Origin: Adiantum capillus-veneris
Lineage: Eukaryota > Streptophyta > Polypodiopsida > Polypodiales > Pteridaceae
NCBI GenBank assembly: GCA_014529385.2
Contig: CM043966.1
Coordinates: forward strand, 101,471,587-101,535,586
Direction: 5' to 3'
Length of the DNA: 64,000 nucleotides
The position numbers were made by a program, and so were the translations under genes. This document shows, piece after piece, positions 42,457 to 54,065 of the stretch. Within the stretch, counting starts at the first letter, position 1, and every line of letters starts with the position of its first letter. The notes under the pieces are model-generated. The model had not been told where the DNA came from, searched no databases, and worked only from the letters and a program-made list of their open reading frames with translations.

Positions 42457-43768
42457 CTAATCAGACGTCTCATCGCGTCCAAGCGGCGTATCTGTCGGAT
42501 TCTGCAAAAAAAGACAATAAGACAGCTTTCAGTAAGTATAAACATATAACGACATTTATAAAACAATACAAAAAATAAAAAAGAGTAAACCCTAATACTA
42601 ACCATGCCGCCGCGAGAACTGAGAATGTCCATCAAGGCGTTTAAGCCCTTCGTGCCTGCGTACTCGCGCTCGTACGGTGTGGGATCACGTCTTGTCATCG
42701 ACCACTGTCAAAACATACAAAGATTTCATTATGTTAGAATTAAAAAACTCATAAACCCTAAACTATCGAACATAAAGAGCAATGTGAAAACACTTACAAA
42801 ATCGGCCTCAAATGATGCCCATCCACCGCTTCCCAAGTGGTGCGAGCTCCCTGCCTCTACTCGCGCTCTGGCTGCATCCTTTTGTTGCTTCCACTTGTCG
42901 GGATTCTCGCACGCTGCTTTCTTCGCATTCTTCCAATCTTCTTTGGCCAGCCAATCTGGCCTGTTCCACCCATTCTTGATTGCTTTTTGCACTTCGGAAC
43001 GCTTGTGTTTACAGTATTCGCGCATTCGAATCTTCATCAGGTCTTCATTGAAGCGCTGATCCCGTGTTGGAACGGGAAACTCATCATGAAGTATGCTGAT
43101 GACTCTGTTTTTTAAATCACTTGGTACTTCACTCCATTTGTTTAGTATGTAGTGTCTAAACAGCTGAGAGCAAAGACCACGCATGCGCGAGATCACCTTC
43201 TTGCCGTCATCATCCATGATGATGCCGCCGCTGAAGTCGACGGAGTAAGACAAGCCCTCTGGCCGGTGACGCGTGAACACGGGTGTCTCGGTAGGGGTCT
43301 CTAGCGGCATGTCGATGGGGGTACAGACGTCAGGTGTCTCCACCGGCGTCTGGGCCCCGAAGCAAGGAGTGTCGAGTGGGGTGGCTCCTGGCGGAGTAGG
43401 TAGAGGTGTGTAGCTTCTAGGAACAGTCAGCCGTGCAAAACCTGGCGTAGATGGCGATGCTGTGGCTGGTGTGGGGGCGGGCAAAGAAGGGGAGGGTAAA
43501 GAGCCTCGTCGAACATGAGGCGGTGTGGAGGCATCGGTGGCGGAATCCCCACAACAACTGCCACCGCCACCACTAGAGCGCCGGTGTCTAGACGAGTGTG
43601 AAGCTCGTCTCGTCGACGCCGAAGCTTCGGAGCGCGCCGAATGCTGCGAAAGAGAGGGAGATGCGGATGGAGTAGGAACGCGCGATGATGCGCCAGAGCG
43701 ATGACGCTCCACGTACCACTGTCTGTGCTGCGGTGACAAAGAAGAAAGAAACTCCTCATCATCCATAC
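42457..43768 (-). CDS. CACTA gene 2 (Transposase_24-like), inner copy, intact frame
   Basis: Three exons (43,768-42,798, 42,704-42,603 and 42,501-42,457) with GT-AG introns give about 370 residues. The product starts after an acceptor TGCAG|GTATGGATG (MDDEEFLSSLSPQHRQWYVE), runs through Ser- and Pro/Thr-rich sequence with ETP repeats, the conserved YSVDFSGGIIMDDDGKKV block, NRPDWLAKEDWKNAKKA and SHHLGSGGWASFEADF, and ends PLGRDETSD. The copia target site within SSRHRRSSGGG is uninterrupted. I see no stop or frameshift. It is probably the accessory DNA-binding protein of the element. An upstream coding exon may exist; the ATG used is the first one after the acceptor. Confidence 0.8.
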
Positions 43769-44038
43769 CTGCATTAAACACACGAATATTTAAACTTAAT
43801 ATTGAATGAATAGAGTAGACAATGACGCAAAGACCATTAAATACAATGACGTAATGACGCATATAAATACAATGGCGCAATGAATTGAGTGATAGAAGAG
43901 GCAAGTCGAAACACCGGAATTTTCAATCAAAAGATGTGAGCGCGAGTAGAAAAGAGAGTTATACACCATAGAAGGTACTTAGAGAGCCAGAGCTTTTACA
44001 ACACGGAGCAAAATTGTTCAAAGACAATATTTGTGGCT

Positions 44039-47000
44039 TTAAGAGATCTCTCTCTCATCCTCGCATAACTCAGCATAACTTCCTATATCTATATAGAGCT
44101 CTCCGTTTAAACACATATCCTCTATTTCATTTTGTAGCTCCTCTGCATGCACCCCATATAGAGTAGTAGCATCTTGATGCTCGTCTGGCACCACCGCAGC
44201 AGCTTCTGATTGAGCATCTTCTCTGATCTCCTCCATTGATGTCGTTGTGATTGGCACATGGTAGCCTTCATACGTCCTTGCACTACGAGGGGCTACCTCT
44301 ATGACGTACCACCAGTTTGATGTAGACTTTGTAGGATGAAATATTACCTGCCAGAGCCACATAACTTACATGAGAGCTTTCAAGCACATAACTTGTAAAA
44401 GGGGGATGTTAACTATTTACATACTTATTTGTTCACAATGCTCGGGTAGTACGAAAGTGTCTCTTAGGTCAGTCCATTTCTTAGTAGAATCCACCTCAAG
44501 AAAACCAGACTCTCCTCTACGCACAGTAGCATTGCGACCCTCCATGATTATCTTGAACCATTGCACGTCGAACAAGTCGACAAAAAATCCTCTGTAATCG
44601 ATCCTCAAAATCTCTTGCAGCGTGCCGAAGTAAGTGAGTTCCGCCACCACAGGATCTGCATCAGAGGAACGTCGTCGACTAGACTGTTCAAATTTTGCCA
44701 TGATTCCACAATCTTGAGTAAAACGCTTTTTGTCGATTCGTTCCACCCTAAAATTTCGACCTTTACACCATGCTGCTGTGTATGACTTATACTACAACGA
44801 ACAAAGATTATGAGTGGCCGTTCAAACGTTTATAAATAAAGTCACTTGCTAGTCGTACATTGCAAACTTACCTTGGTCGTGCAACGCCGAGAGTACTCCC
44901 ACTCTTCTTCAGTCACTTCGTCACCGCATTGTTGTGCGCTTTTCAATTGGTTGTGCAACCATCTTAAGCTCATGAAGGTTGGTAGGCTCTCCAGAACCGC
45001 TGGATAGTGCATCGGTGTTCGTCTTCCCCGTCTCCACTCGATTCGTGCCCTTTGTCGCTCTTGCTTTGCATCCTCATATTGTGAAATCCACTTTTGCATC
45101 ACTGGATTGTGAAGCATGCAAAATCGGTTGATTTTAGCCTCTAGATCTTCCGTCATCTTCTTCTCAACACCGAGATTGCACATGACAATCCCAGATATGC
45201 GCTCATCATCTATGGTTCGCCATAGCGTGTCCCGGGATTTATCAAATCCGTCTAGCCACTCTCCAATGTACACTAGGGACTCTGATACCAACCAACCTTC
45301 TGCCATGCTACCCTCCGGACGTGCCTTTTGACGCACATATCCCTTAAGCGTTTTCATGAAACGCTCTAAGAAGAACATCCATCTGGAATGAACTGTGCCA
45401 GCTATTTCCACCTCATCAACTATGTGAACAAGAAGATGCACCTGAATGGTTAGCATTGTAGTAGGAAAATGTTTCTCAAACATGCACACAAGCTCCGCAG
45501 CATTTAGTTTGGCGAATGGTATGGAGTCTATGTTGATCTCCTTTTGTGAGATCCATTGCACCAGCTTTGCAAGTTTGTAGATTGTGTTACGGATGTCGAG
45601 AGACAAACATCCCTCAATGGCAACCGGTAAAATAAACTGTAAAGCATGTGCAACAATGATATTAAAGTCCACATTTTATGCAATGATATTAAAGTCCACT
45701 ATGAACGTACCTGACACATTTTATGCCAATCGTGTGACTTCAAACCGGTAAGCTTTCCTTCTTTAGTAAAACACGTTCGGAGCGAGTGCATTACGCCAGT
45801 GGGGGTCCGCAAAGATCGAATGGTCTCTTTTACTTTGCGTTCTTGGGCTCCTGTGAAAATCCATGGTGCTTTAGGGAGTTTTATCGATCCATCAGACGCT
45901 GTTTGCGGCCAATATTGCTCCATACGATCCACATTTCTAAGGTCAACTCTGGCTCCCAAAGTATCTTTCTTGCCGGTCAGATGGTCCCATAGTAGATTAC
46001 CCACATTCTTGAATATGTGCATTGGATCGAGCAAGTGATTGATCATGAGTCGGGGCCAGTATGGTAACTCGTACCATAGAGATAGTCTCTTCATCCCTGG
46101 AGGCAATCCATCATCGCACATCTCCTTCTGCTCTAACCATGCTTGTGCAGACATCCTTGGTGGCTCTCTTCCCAAAAAGCCGTCGCGTAACACATGATTC
46201 TTTGGAAGATATGCTTGATGACCTTCGTAGATTTGCTTCTTCAGTGAGGGTGCCCTACGTGCATTCAGTCTAGGTCCACATGTGACACATGCTCTGTATT
46301 CGCTTGTTTGAAGCCCTGCATGTATACACATGATAATAGATCAACTATGGGAAAAAACAAGATTTACAGTGTCTGAGTGAGGAGTGTCAATAGATCACCT
46401 GAGCATTCTGTTAGCCCGGGATAGTCATGCATGGTCCACATTAGAATGCCTCTGATCAAAGCATTCCGTCGTCCTGTGTGTCGGCTCATATCCACCACCT
46501 CTATGCCAATCCACAATTGTTGTAGCTCTTCTAATAGTGGACGAAGATACACATCCATATTCCCCACTTTATATCGCCCTGGCACAATCAAGCTTAGCCA
46601 TAGGTGCCCCTTCTTCGTAGTCAACCACGGGGGAATGTTGTAGTTGACGATGACAACGGGCCATACACTGTAAGATGTTGATCTTTGACCAAATAGATTT
46701 ACGCCATCCATAGCCAGGCCTAAGCGCAAATTTTCGAGCTTCCCTGGCAAAATCCGACCATGTTCCATCTATATGTTTCCACGCTACGCAATCTGCAAGA
46801 ATTCGTAGCACACCATCCGAAGATTTATTCTCCTCATGTCATGATGCTAGGGCGGCCATGGACTTACATTCGAAGAAATGCTTGATGCGAGGAAGCAGAG
46901 GGAAATGTCGCAAAACCTTTTGTGGAATTTTTGTCCCGTGGAGATCTACTCGATATCTTTCGGAATCACATTTCGGACACTTCTCTATGTCTATGTATTC

Positions 47001-47768
47001 CCCTCTGAAAAGAATACAGTCATTAGGACAAGCGCGGATAGAATTGTAATCCATCCCCAAGTTTCGCAAAATCTTTCTTGCTTCATCTCGGGAATCTGGC
47101 ATCACATTGTCAGCTGGTAGTATGTGCTCTTTCAGCAATCTACACAACATAAAAATATGATACAGTCGTGTAAAAATCTATCAGATCATTATACATTTAG
47201 AGTTTTATTAAAATAAACTAATTGTAATAGATCACCTGAGAAGCGCTGTGACGCTAGTGTCACTCCATCCAAACTTTGTCTGCATGTTGAGAAGAACCAG
47301 GAGTGCTTTCAATCTAGACATACGTGCTCCATTATACAATGGCGTATCGGCTTCACTTTTCATATCATCATAGATAAGCCTTTCTGAATCCATGATCGTC
47401 TCGATCATTTCATCAATCTCGGGCTCAAACATTGCCTCGTTGGGAATGTGCTCTGCATGATCATCCCCCGAGCTGTCAGAGGCTACATCTTGTGGCCTCA
47501 CATATGCTGCTTGACCAAAGCGCCTGCGAACACGTCTATTGGGTTGCAAGATTTCTGCTTGTTGGCCAGCGTCAGAGTCCGACGAGTTATAATTGGCAAC
47601 AACTCGATCTATAATAGATGGATCGAACTCGCCAAATTCGCAAACCTGCTGCAAAGAAACACGTCTTGTCCATCGCACAGCATGCTTGCATTGATTACAA
47701 GGACATAAGACTCTCGTTGAGAGATAGGTGTTTCGGTTGGACGGTCCCACATCCTCGTCGCTACTCAT
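44039..47768 (-). pseudogene. CACTA transposase (TNP2 with DUF4216 and DUF4218), inner copy
   Basis: Exons: 47,768-47,236 (MSSDEDVGPSNRNTYLSTRV, CPCNQCK), 47,139-46,399, 46,315-45,711, 45,636-44,872, 44,791 to about 44,425, and about 44,347-44,039, mostly with clear GT-AG introns. Markers of the TNP2 family are LRLGLAMDGVNLFG, YNIPPWLTTKKGHLWLSLIV, LLEELQQLW, MWTMHDYPGL, NHLLDPMHIFKN and HDWHKMCQ. DUF4218 follows (FILPVAIEGCL, MFEKHFPTTMLTIQVHLLVH, RFMKTLKGYVRQKARPEGS), then DUF4216 (VVAELTYFGTLQEILRIDY). Two lesions break it: a TGA after SMAALAS (about 46,850) and one extra A in the run at about 46,733. It should cut and rejoin DNA at the terminal repeats, but this copy probably cannot. Confidence 0.88.
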
Positions 47769-47829
47769 AATGAGGATAAAAAACTTATAACCTGGACAAC
47801 AAATTTAATATTCTATGGCATTCTTAGTC

Positions 47830-47901
<72 letters not shown>

Positions 47902-48157
47902 CTCACATTCTCTAGTCATGTCCAATCCCCGCACACCTCGGTCTAGAGGTGCACGGAGATCAGAACCACCGGGTTATAATCTCGTCTTTATTGGTCAATA
48001 CCTATATTTGTGGGTACAAGAAATCTACACACCGACGTCTACATGATACTGCATGTAGTGGACAAAACACCTTTGCCTCTTCTCTAGCTGTAGCACTTCA
48101 CAGCATCTTAACATCTTTTCACAGTAGATCTTTTCACTGTTCGTCTAACTCTAACTC
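47769..48157 (-). repeat. Inner CACTA second 5' region
   Basis: Upstream of gene 1 are a long (CT)n tract (47,833-47,899, plus strand) and about 230 bp matching 34,200-34,430 of the outer element and 49,035-49,275 of the inner element's other 5' part. It contains a 25-bp local duplication around ATCTTTTCACAG. It ends at the junction with copia leader sequence at about 48,152. Confidence 0.8.
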
Positions 48158-48235
48158 TTACATGCAAATCGCATACACATACTGTTTTGTCACCATGAAT
48201 TGAATCGGCGCATGATCGTTACTGCTCTGATACCA

Positions 48236-48378
48236 TGTTGAGATGTAGAGAGAAAGAGAGAGAGACCAGACAAGAGACACACCATATACGCTCCCAAAGA
48301 CTGATTCATATTGAGGACAAGATACAAATATATAGGTGAGACCAAGTTGAGTAGAGTGAGCCATATATAGCTCCAACA
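48236..48378 (-). repeat. Copia LTR copy inside the inner CACTA
   Basis: This 143-bp LTR matches the 5' LTR at 35,113-35,255 base for base as far as I can read, including the C that differs from the 3' LTR. It is followed by the primer site and 80 bp of leader but by no coding region and no second LTR, so it is neither a solo LTR nor a complete element. Confidence 0.92.
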
Positions 48379-48649
48379 GTCTAGATGAGTGTGAAGCTCG
48401 CCTCGTCGACGCCGAAGCTTCAGAGCGCGCCGAATGCTCCGAAAGAGAGGGAGATGCGGATGGAGTAGGAACGCGCGATGATGCGCCAGAGCGATGACGC
48501 TCCACGTACCACTGTCTCTGCTGCGGTGACAAAGAAGAAAGAAACTCCTCATCTCCATACCTGCATTAAACACACGAATATTTAAACTTAATATTGAATG
48601 AATAGAGTAGACAATGACGCAAACACCATTAAATACAATGACGTCAGAG

Positions 48650-48936
48650 GCTACATCTTGTGGCCTCACATATGCTGCTTGACCAAAGCGCCTGTGAGCA
48701 CGTATATTGGGTTGCAAGATTGCTGCTTGTTGGCTAGCGTCAGAGTCCGACGAGTTATAATTGGCAACAACTCGATCTATAATAGATGGATCGAACTCGC
48801 CAAATTCGCGAACGTGCTGCAAAGAAATACGTCTTGTCCGTCGCACAGCATGCTTGCATTGATTACAAGGACATAAGACCCTCATTGAGAGATAGGTGTT
48901 TCGGTTGGACGGTCCCACATCCTCGTCACTACTCAT
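48650..48936 (-). pseudogene. CACTA gene 1 start, second copy in the inner element
   Basis: MSSDEDVGPSNRNTYLSMRV to QDVASD, then the same deletion junction (GACGT into the intron before gene 2) as in the outer element at 34,848. The inner element therefore has two copies of the gene 1 5' end, this truncated one and the full one at 47,768. Confidence 0.8.
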
Positions 48937-48998
48937 AATGAGGATAAAAATCTTATAACCTGGACAACAAATTTAATATTCTATTGGCATTCTTCGTC

Positions 48999-49036
<38 letters not shown>

Positions 49037-49447
49037 ACCTCACATTCTCTAGTCATGTCCAATCCCCGCACACCTCGGTCTAGAGGTGCACGGAGATCAG
49101 AACCATCGGGTTATAATCTTGTCTTTATTGGTCAATACCTATATTTGTGGGTACAAGAAATCTACAGACCCACGTCTACATGATACTGCATGTAGTGGAC
49201 AAAACCCCTTTGCCTCTTCTCTAGCTGTAGCACTTCACAGTAGATCTTTTCACTGTTCGTCTAACTCTAAACCCTAAACCGTAATTAATTCTTGCGTGGA
49301 CTCGATCTAACGTAAATAAGCGTAAATCTAAATAAACGTAAATCTAACTAAAAATAAACCTAAATCTAATTTAACGTAAGTCTACATCTAACCTAATCTT
49401 TAACGTCTTTTGGGATAGTTTCCTACGACGTTAAAACTCTCTTCTTC

Positions 49448-49489
<42 letters not shown>

Positions 49490-49625
49490 ACCTAAATAAA
49501 CCTAAGTCTAATCTAATATAACATAAATCTAAATCTAACGTAAATTATGTTATATTAAAAACAAAGAACTAAACTAACAGGGATTATAAGAACCTTAAAA
49601 CTGATTTAACACATAATTTTTCACA

Positions 49626-49984
49626 TAACTCGGCAAGCATTGGCATTCTCATCACTAAAGATGTGAGAGTTAACTTCCGGCGGTGACGCTGCCTCATCTC
49701 CATCCACATCTGACGACAGCAATTGGCCCTTTAGACCGTTCTTGCTCTTGTTACTAACTTTGAAGTTGCTGTTGAATGACTAGAGGTTGTCTAGATGGTC
49801 ATTGTGTCGGGGATGTAGTGACTCTTGCCGCCCTGAAGATCCACCTTCTTCCCTATCTTCTGAAGACATTTCACCAGTACTTTTGGATCGACGGAGCCCA
49901 CCATGAGTGAAGGCAGCAATACCCTATATTCCATTGAGGGCTTTCTTCACCCGCTTCATGCAGGCATCGCAGTCTATGGAGACC
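49626..49984 (-). pseudogene. Captured HMA domain fragment, inner CACTA
   Basis: This is the inverted copy of 33,478-33,838 with the same frameshifts: ACTGCGATGCCTGCATGAAG (encoding DCDACMK) and the VDPKVLVKCLK half. One or two local differences (for example TCTGACGACAGC and TGCCGAG following ATGC) show independent drift. The flanking TTAGGTTTA-type repeats and (GT)n at 49,450-49,484 match those of the outer copy but the dinucleotide tract is shorter. Confidence 0.68.
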
Positions 49985-50567
49985 TAAATCTAATCTAATA
50001 TAACGTAAATCTAAATCTAGCATAAATAAACGTAAATCTAGTTAAAAATAAACCTAAATCTAATTTAATGTAAGTCTACATATAACCTAATCTTTAACGT
50101 CTTTTAAGATAGTTTCCTACGACGTTATAACTCTCTTCTTCTTGTGTGTGTGTGCGTGTGTGGATGTGTGTGCCAATAAAAAGAGATAAATGGTATAAAC
50201 TTTCTATCACCCATGCCAAGTATGATAGATTGATTATGCCATTTCCCTCTTGAATAATAGGTCTTGAGTTCAACTCCTCCTCGGCTAGATCTTTAGGTCT
50301 TTTAATTTTAATTAGTTTCCTACGACGTTAAATTAGTTTCTCTCTCTTTCTCTCTCAATGTGTGTGCGTTTTTTTGGATCGTATGCATGTTTTCTCTCTC
50401 TTTTCCTCTCTCAATGTTTGCGTTTTTTGTTTATGCATATTCTCTCTCTTTTCCTCTCTCAATGCGTGCGTTTTTTGTTTATGCATGCTCTCTCTCTCTT
50501 TTTCTCTCTCAATGTGTGTGTGCATTCTTTGTTTATGTATGTGTGTGTGCGTTTTTGTTTTTGTTTG

Positions 50568-50607
<40 letters not shown>

Positions 50608-50727
50608 AACACTATGTGTGTGTGTGTATGTGTGTGTGTGAGAGAGAGAGAGAGAGGGAGAGAGAAAGAGGGGAAGGGAACATGAGAATGAGGAGAGGGA
50701 AGGAGCATACCTCGCTCTCCTTCCTCT

Positions 50728-50763
<36 letters not shown>

Positions 50764-50772
50764 AGAAGAAAA

Positions 50773-50806
<34 letters not shown>

Positions 50807-51028
50807 TGAGGGAGAGCGTTACCTGCTCCTTGCTTGAGGGCGCTGAAAAACTCAGATCTGAGATCTGAGTTTTTGGGCGCACTCGGTTATTTTTTTAGCC
50901 CAGTCGGCGTCGCTATGAGCGTCGCAAATTTCTTTGTAAATTTGCGACGCTCATAGCGACGTCGGGAATTTTTTTTTTGAGCGTCGCTGTGTGAGCGTCG
51001 CTAATATGAATAGCCTCTTGTAGTGGCA

Positions 51029-51508
51029 GTTCCTTTTGCCAATCAATTCTTTATGCCTATGATGTTGTACAATTGTCATTATTACATTTGCCAATCAATT
51101 CATTTTGCCTATGATGTGTACAATTGTCAATTTTGCAAACAATGCGTCTGGTGGGTGACTATTTTGGGTCTATTATCTACCCTTGCACTTTTTTAAAAAA
51201 GTGAATCAAGTACAATATGGTTGATCAGTGGCAGGGCATTCAATGCCCTGTCACCAAAAAAAAATTCTCTCGAGCATCGCTATAATCATCGCTATTTATG
51301 GCTCTCTAGCATCGCTATGAGCGTCGCTATAGTCTTCTGTGTAAACGTCGCTATAGCCGTCGCTATGAGCGTCGCTATATAGAGACACTCATAGCGACGC
51401 TTATAGCGACGCTCTCATAGCGACGATTTTAACGACACCGGGGGTTATAAAAACCCAGTGTATTTCCGTCGCTAACAGCGTCACAAGAGCACACAACCTC
51501 TTGTAGTG
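51029..51508 (+). repeat. Outer CACTA 3' region, continued after the inner element
   Basis: The 3' untranslated sequence resumes at GTTCCTTTTGCCAATCAATT and continues to the subterminal GCGACG array (51,285-51,480) and the terminal repeat. It is the inverse of 41,859-42,338 with moderate divergence, including lost CpG-containing motifs (AGCATCGCTATAATCATCGC). Confidence 0.85.
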
Positions 51509-51511
51509 AGT

Positions 51512-51840
51512 GTTGGAAAGGATGTCCTTTCTTACAATCTTTTTTGTCTTTCTAAAAAAACCCTTAGTGTTGTGTTGGGTTACGGAAACTTTCATAGTTT
51601 TCAGTGCATGATGGTGACGTACCTTTCATTTCACATTGTGACATGTCTTTACTTTTGTTGCATTCTATTATTGTTTTAGAATGTTAAAGTGAAGCTTCAC
51701 CTTGTATAATTTTAGTAAATTTTACACACACACATATATGGTTTTTTGTTCATTCTATTGTTTTAAAATGCTAAAGTGAAGCTTCACCTTGCATAATTCT
51801 AATAAATTCTATACACACACATATATTAATTAGTTCTTTT
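51512..51840 (+). repeat. Flank of the outer CACTA and an 88-bp tandem repeat
   Basis: 51,525-51,566 repeats the left flank of the outer element (TTTCTTACAATCTT.. to AACCCTTAGT, compare 32,373-32,414). 51,664-51,830 contains two units of about 88 bp with GTTAAAGTGAAGCTTCACCTT-like text, ending in ACACACACATATAT. Confidence 0.7.
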
Positions 51841-52204
51841 TATTTCACCTTTCATTTCACAACTTCACATGCCTTTACAATTTTTGCATTTTATAGCTTG
51901 ATTCCAGTCAGTGTTAACGTTTGAAAAAGTTCCTTTTATAAAGCGGCTGCTGACCGAGTTTCCTCCTTACAAAGAAGAAAATGAAAATACTAGCAAATTT
52001 TTTGAGATTTACAAAACTTTTGGATGACTTTCGCACATATTTCGTTGATTTTTCTTTCGTTTATCATGGTTTACAACTAGCTAGTCTCGATTTTCAATTG
52101 GCTCAAGACTAAGCTGAGGCAATCCTTTCCCAAACACTAATACCATTTTAATTCAACCTAATAATTTTATCACTTTCTTATTGTTTTTGGAAGACGCCGT
52201 GACT

Positions 52205-52652
52205 CTTTCACTTTTTTTTTGTGCAAAACTCACAATAGTGAGTGAATTATATTGATCATCCCAGAAAATTACAAGGTCTTGCCATGCTCCTGTTGAGCCA
52301 TGACATTATCTAGGGACCATAATTACATCGGCTATCTGGGCAGCCACCCCTAACGACCTGTTCCCTTATCCTTGATACACAAGGTCAATTATCATGTTCT
52401 TCTAACATCTTCTATTTACCAATGGCCAAGATTTTCCCCCTTCCTAGGCATTCCATCTGCTGACAACAAGGCACAAGTAGTCATAGACCAATCCTCCGAG
52501 TTTTGCTTGCACCCGAGTGTCCATATTAGCACTATGCTTTCTTGTATAATTTCTGCGAAGCTTGCCACCTCAGAACCTCCTTCAAACACACGGCGGTTCC
52601 TTGTCTGCAATACACGAGTCCTACCAAACCCCGAGCGAAAACATTCGAGCAA
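52205..52652 (-). pseudogene. Probable LINE tail (zf-RVT region and 3' end)
   Basis: A minus-strand frame (52,652-52,416) reads TRNRRVFEGGSEVASFAEII then QESIVLIWTLGC, which resembles the end of plant LINE reverse transcriptases (the zf-RVT-type tail, WKERNRRVFE..). Downstream on the same strand lies TAATTCACTCACTATTGTGAG and then an A-rich run at about 52,205-52,215, as at a LINE 3' end. A similar CTCACTATTGTGAG plus A-run is at 8,218-8,245. It is a short fragment. Confidence 0.45.
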
Positions 52653-53062
52653 ACCAAAAACCGAGCAAAATGATAGTGATGATCCTCTTATAGTGCTACT
52701 CGATTATCTCCACCCTGGTAAGCAGAAAGTAGCATAAACCATTGGCTAGTGTTCAAAAAAATTAGGGTTGTAGCCGGCTAAAAATTGTGACTTTGTTGAA
52801 TCTGTGACAAACGTTGTTTACATAAGGAACACTTTAGAAACTGTGACTTTGCCGAATTTGTGACAAATGTTGTTTACATAAGATACACTTCAAAATTTTG
52901 CATATAGCTGTTGGCAGTTCCTAAATTGCTACTCATTAGACGAAATTGCTAGATCTAGGACTCCATGTCAGTGTTGATTGCTAGAGAGAGAGAAACAAAA
53001 AGGGAAAATTAGTGAAGGGCTTAGAAGAAAAAGAAGAGAATTTTTTGCGTTGTGGGAAATGT

Positions 53063-53124
<62 letters not shown>

Positions 53125-53364
53125 GGGAGTTTTAAAATGCGATGGGTAAGAGGAGAGGTTTTCTTATAGAATAAGGGTCCTTGTTGGCAAGCTCGTTAAT
53201 CATTAACAACAGAAGAAGAAAGATGGGAGTGAAATCAATGGCATACTCGTTCGTAGTACTGTTGGCTCTGCTTGAGCATGACGCCTCATCCGGGCTAAGG
53301 ACCCATTTTGAGGGTTTTCTCTTTATACTCTCAACCCCTGTTGTCCTCAAGATTTTTCCCCTCC

Positions 53365-53433
<69 letters not shown>

Positions 53434-53656
53434 TTCCAACCTGACGAGCTTGCCATCGACAAGGCCTAATATTTTACAACATAATGTCTATTTCTTTTTG
53501 TTATGCTCTCTCTCCCTCCCTCCCCCTCTCCCTGTCTCTCTAGCAGGGCACATGGAGTGCGCTGCTAGAGAGAGAAGAGAGTGAGATTATAGCAAAAATG
53601 ATGAGCTTGCCATCGAGTAGGCCAAATATTTTACGATGTAATGTCAGTTTTTTTGT

Positions 53657-53699
<43 letters not shown>

Positions 53700-53960
53700 C
53701 AAAAAAACAACCTTTATTGTATTTTTAAAGGACAAAATTTGAAAAGTCTCGGCTACTTTGGAGGGTCACCTAACCTTGCACCGGAAAAAATTCCAACGCA
53801 TATGGCTCAAAGTTTATACTCCCTTTATTTATCTTTATCTACCCTTTTCTACTTGGCTAAAGCTGGAGGATTTTAATGGTAAAAACCCTAAAATTTTCAC
53901 AGAAAACCGAGAGATTTCCAATGCTCTCCTTTTTCACATGGATTGTCAAAATAGTCTTTC
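52653..53960. repeat. Short tandem repeats and microsatellites, no gene
   Basis: A 56-bp direct repeat (TGTGACTTTG..GTTTACATAAG) lies at 52,785-52,890. Compound (GT)n(GA)n is at 53,061-53,121 and (GA)n at 53,370-53,431. A roughly 160-bp repeat (GAGCTTGCCATCGA..GGCC.AATATTTTAC) lies at 53,448-53,500 and 53,602-53,660, and (CT)n at 53,660-53,698. No coding sequence was recognised. Confidence 0.75.
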
Positions 53961-53971
53961 GTGAACACTGC

Positions 53972-54064
<93 letters not shown>
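53972..54064 (+). repeat. Compound microsatellite (CT)n(CA)36
   Basis: About 10 CT repeats pass directly into about 36 CA repeats. It is the longest CA tract in the window. GGGATAGTTTCCTACGACATTAA, also found in the CACTA 5' regions, follows at 54,090. Confidence 0.95.

Positions 54065-54065
<1 letters not shown>

Larger units (their letters stand above)
41859..51025 (-). mobile_element. Inner CACTA element, inverted within the outer one
   Basis: Termini CACTACAAGAGG at 41,859 and CCTCTTGTAGTG ending at 51,025 are flanked by the direct repeat GCA (41,856-41,858 and 51,026-51,028). The uninterrupted target is visible in the element's own 3' region (near 42,340, TTTGTCACCGCAGTTCTTTT). It is 9,167 bp. 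Read on its coding strand it has a 5' part that duplicates the copia-bearing deletion derivative (51,025 to 48,158), then a second 5' region, the transposase gene (47,768-44,039), gene 2 (43,768-42,457) and the 3' end. It is the only copy here that retains TNP2. Confidence 0.93.
48158..51025 (-). repeat. Chimeric 5' part of the inner CACTA, copied from a copia-bearing derivative
   Basis: Read from 51,025 down, this follows the outer element from 32,415 through the HMA fragment, the deletion-fused gene start (48,936-48,650), the gene 2 start, the copia target half-site and the copia 5' LTR, primer site and about 80 bp of leader, ending at about 48,158 (GCGATTTGCATGTAAG). It then switches to another CACTA 5' region. 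It includes the same deletion junction and the same copia insertion point as the outer element, with scattered base differences. Confidence 0.88.
32415..51508 (+). mobile_element. Outer CACTA element (deletion derivative, nested insertions)
   Basis: The termini are CACTACAAGAGG at 32,415 and its inverse CCTCTTGTAGTG ending at 51,508. They are flanked by the 3-bp direct repeat AGT (32,412-32,414 and 51,509-51,511), as expected of CACTA transposons. It contains a copia element (35,113-40,604) and a second CACTA element (41,859-51,025). Without these and their target duplications it is about 4.4 kb. It keeps the 5' region, the start of the transposase gene fused by deletion to the second gene, and the 3' end. 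TNP2 is missing, so it could move only with help from another element. Confidence 0.92.

Noticed and set aside
48236-48378. Solo LTR from copia recombination
   Set aside because: It is followed by the primer site and leader sequence and lacks a target duplication on that side, so it is a copied 5' end, not a solo LTR.
52372-52737. 121-codon plus-strand frame
   Set aside because: The opposite strand carries the LINE-like tail (RRVFEGG..IIQESIVLIW), which explains the open frame better.
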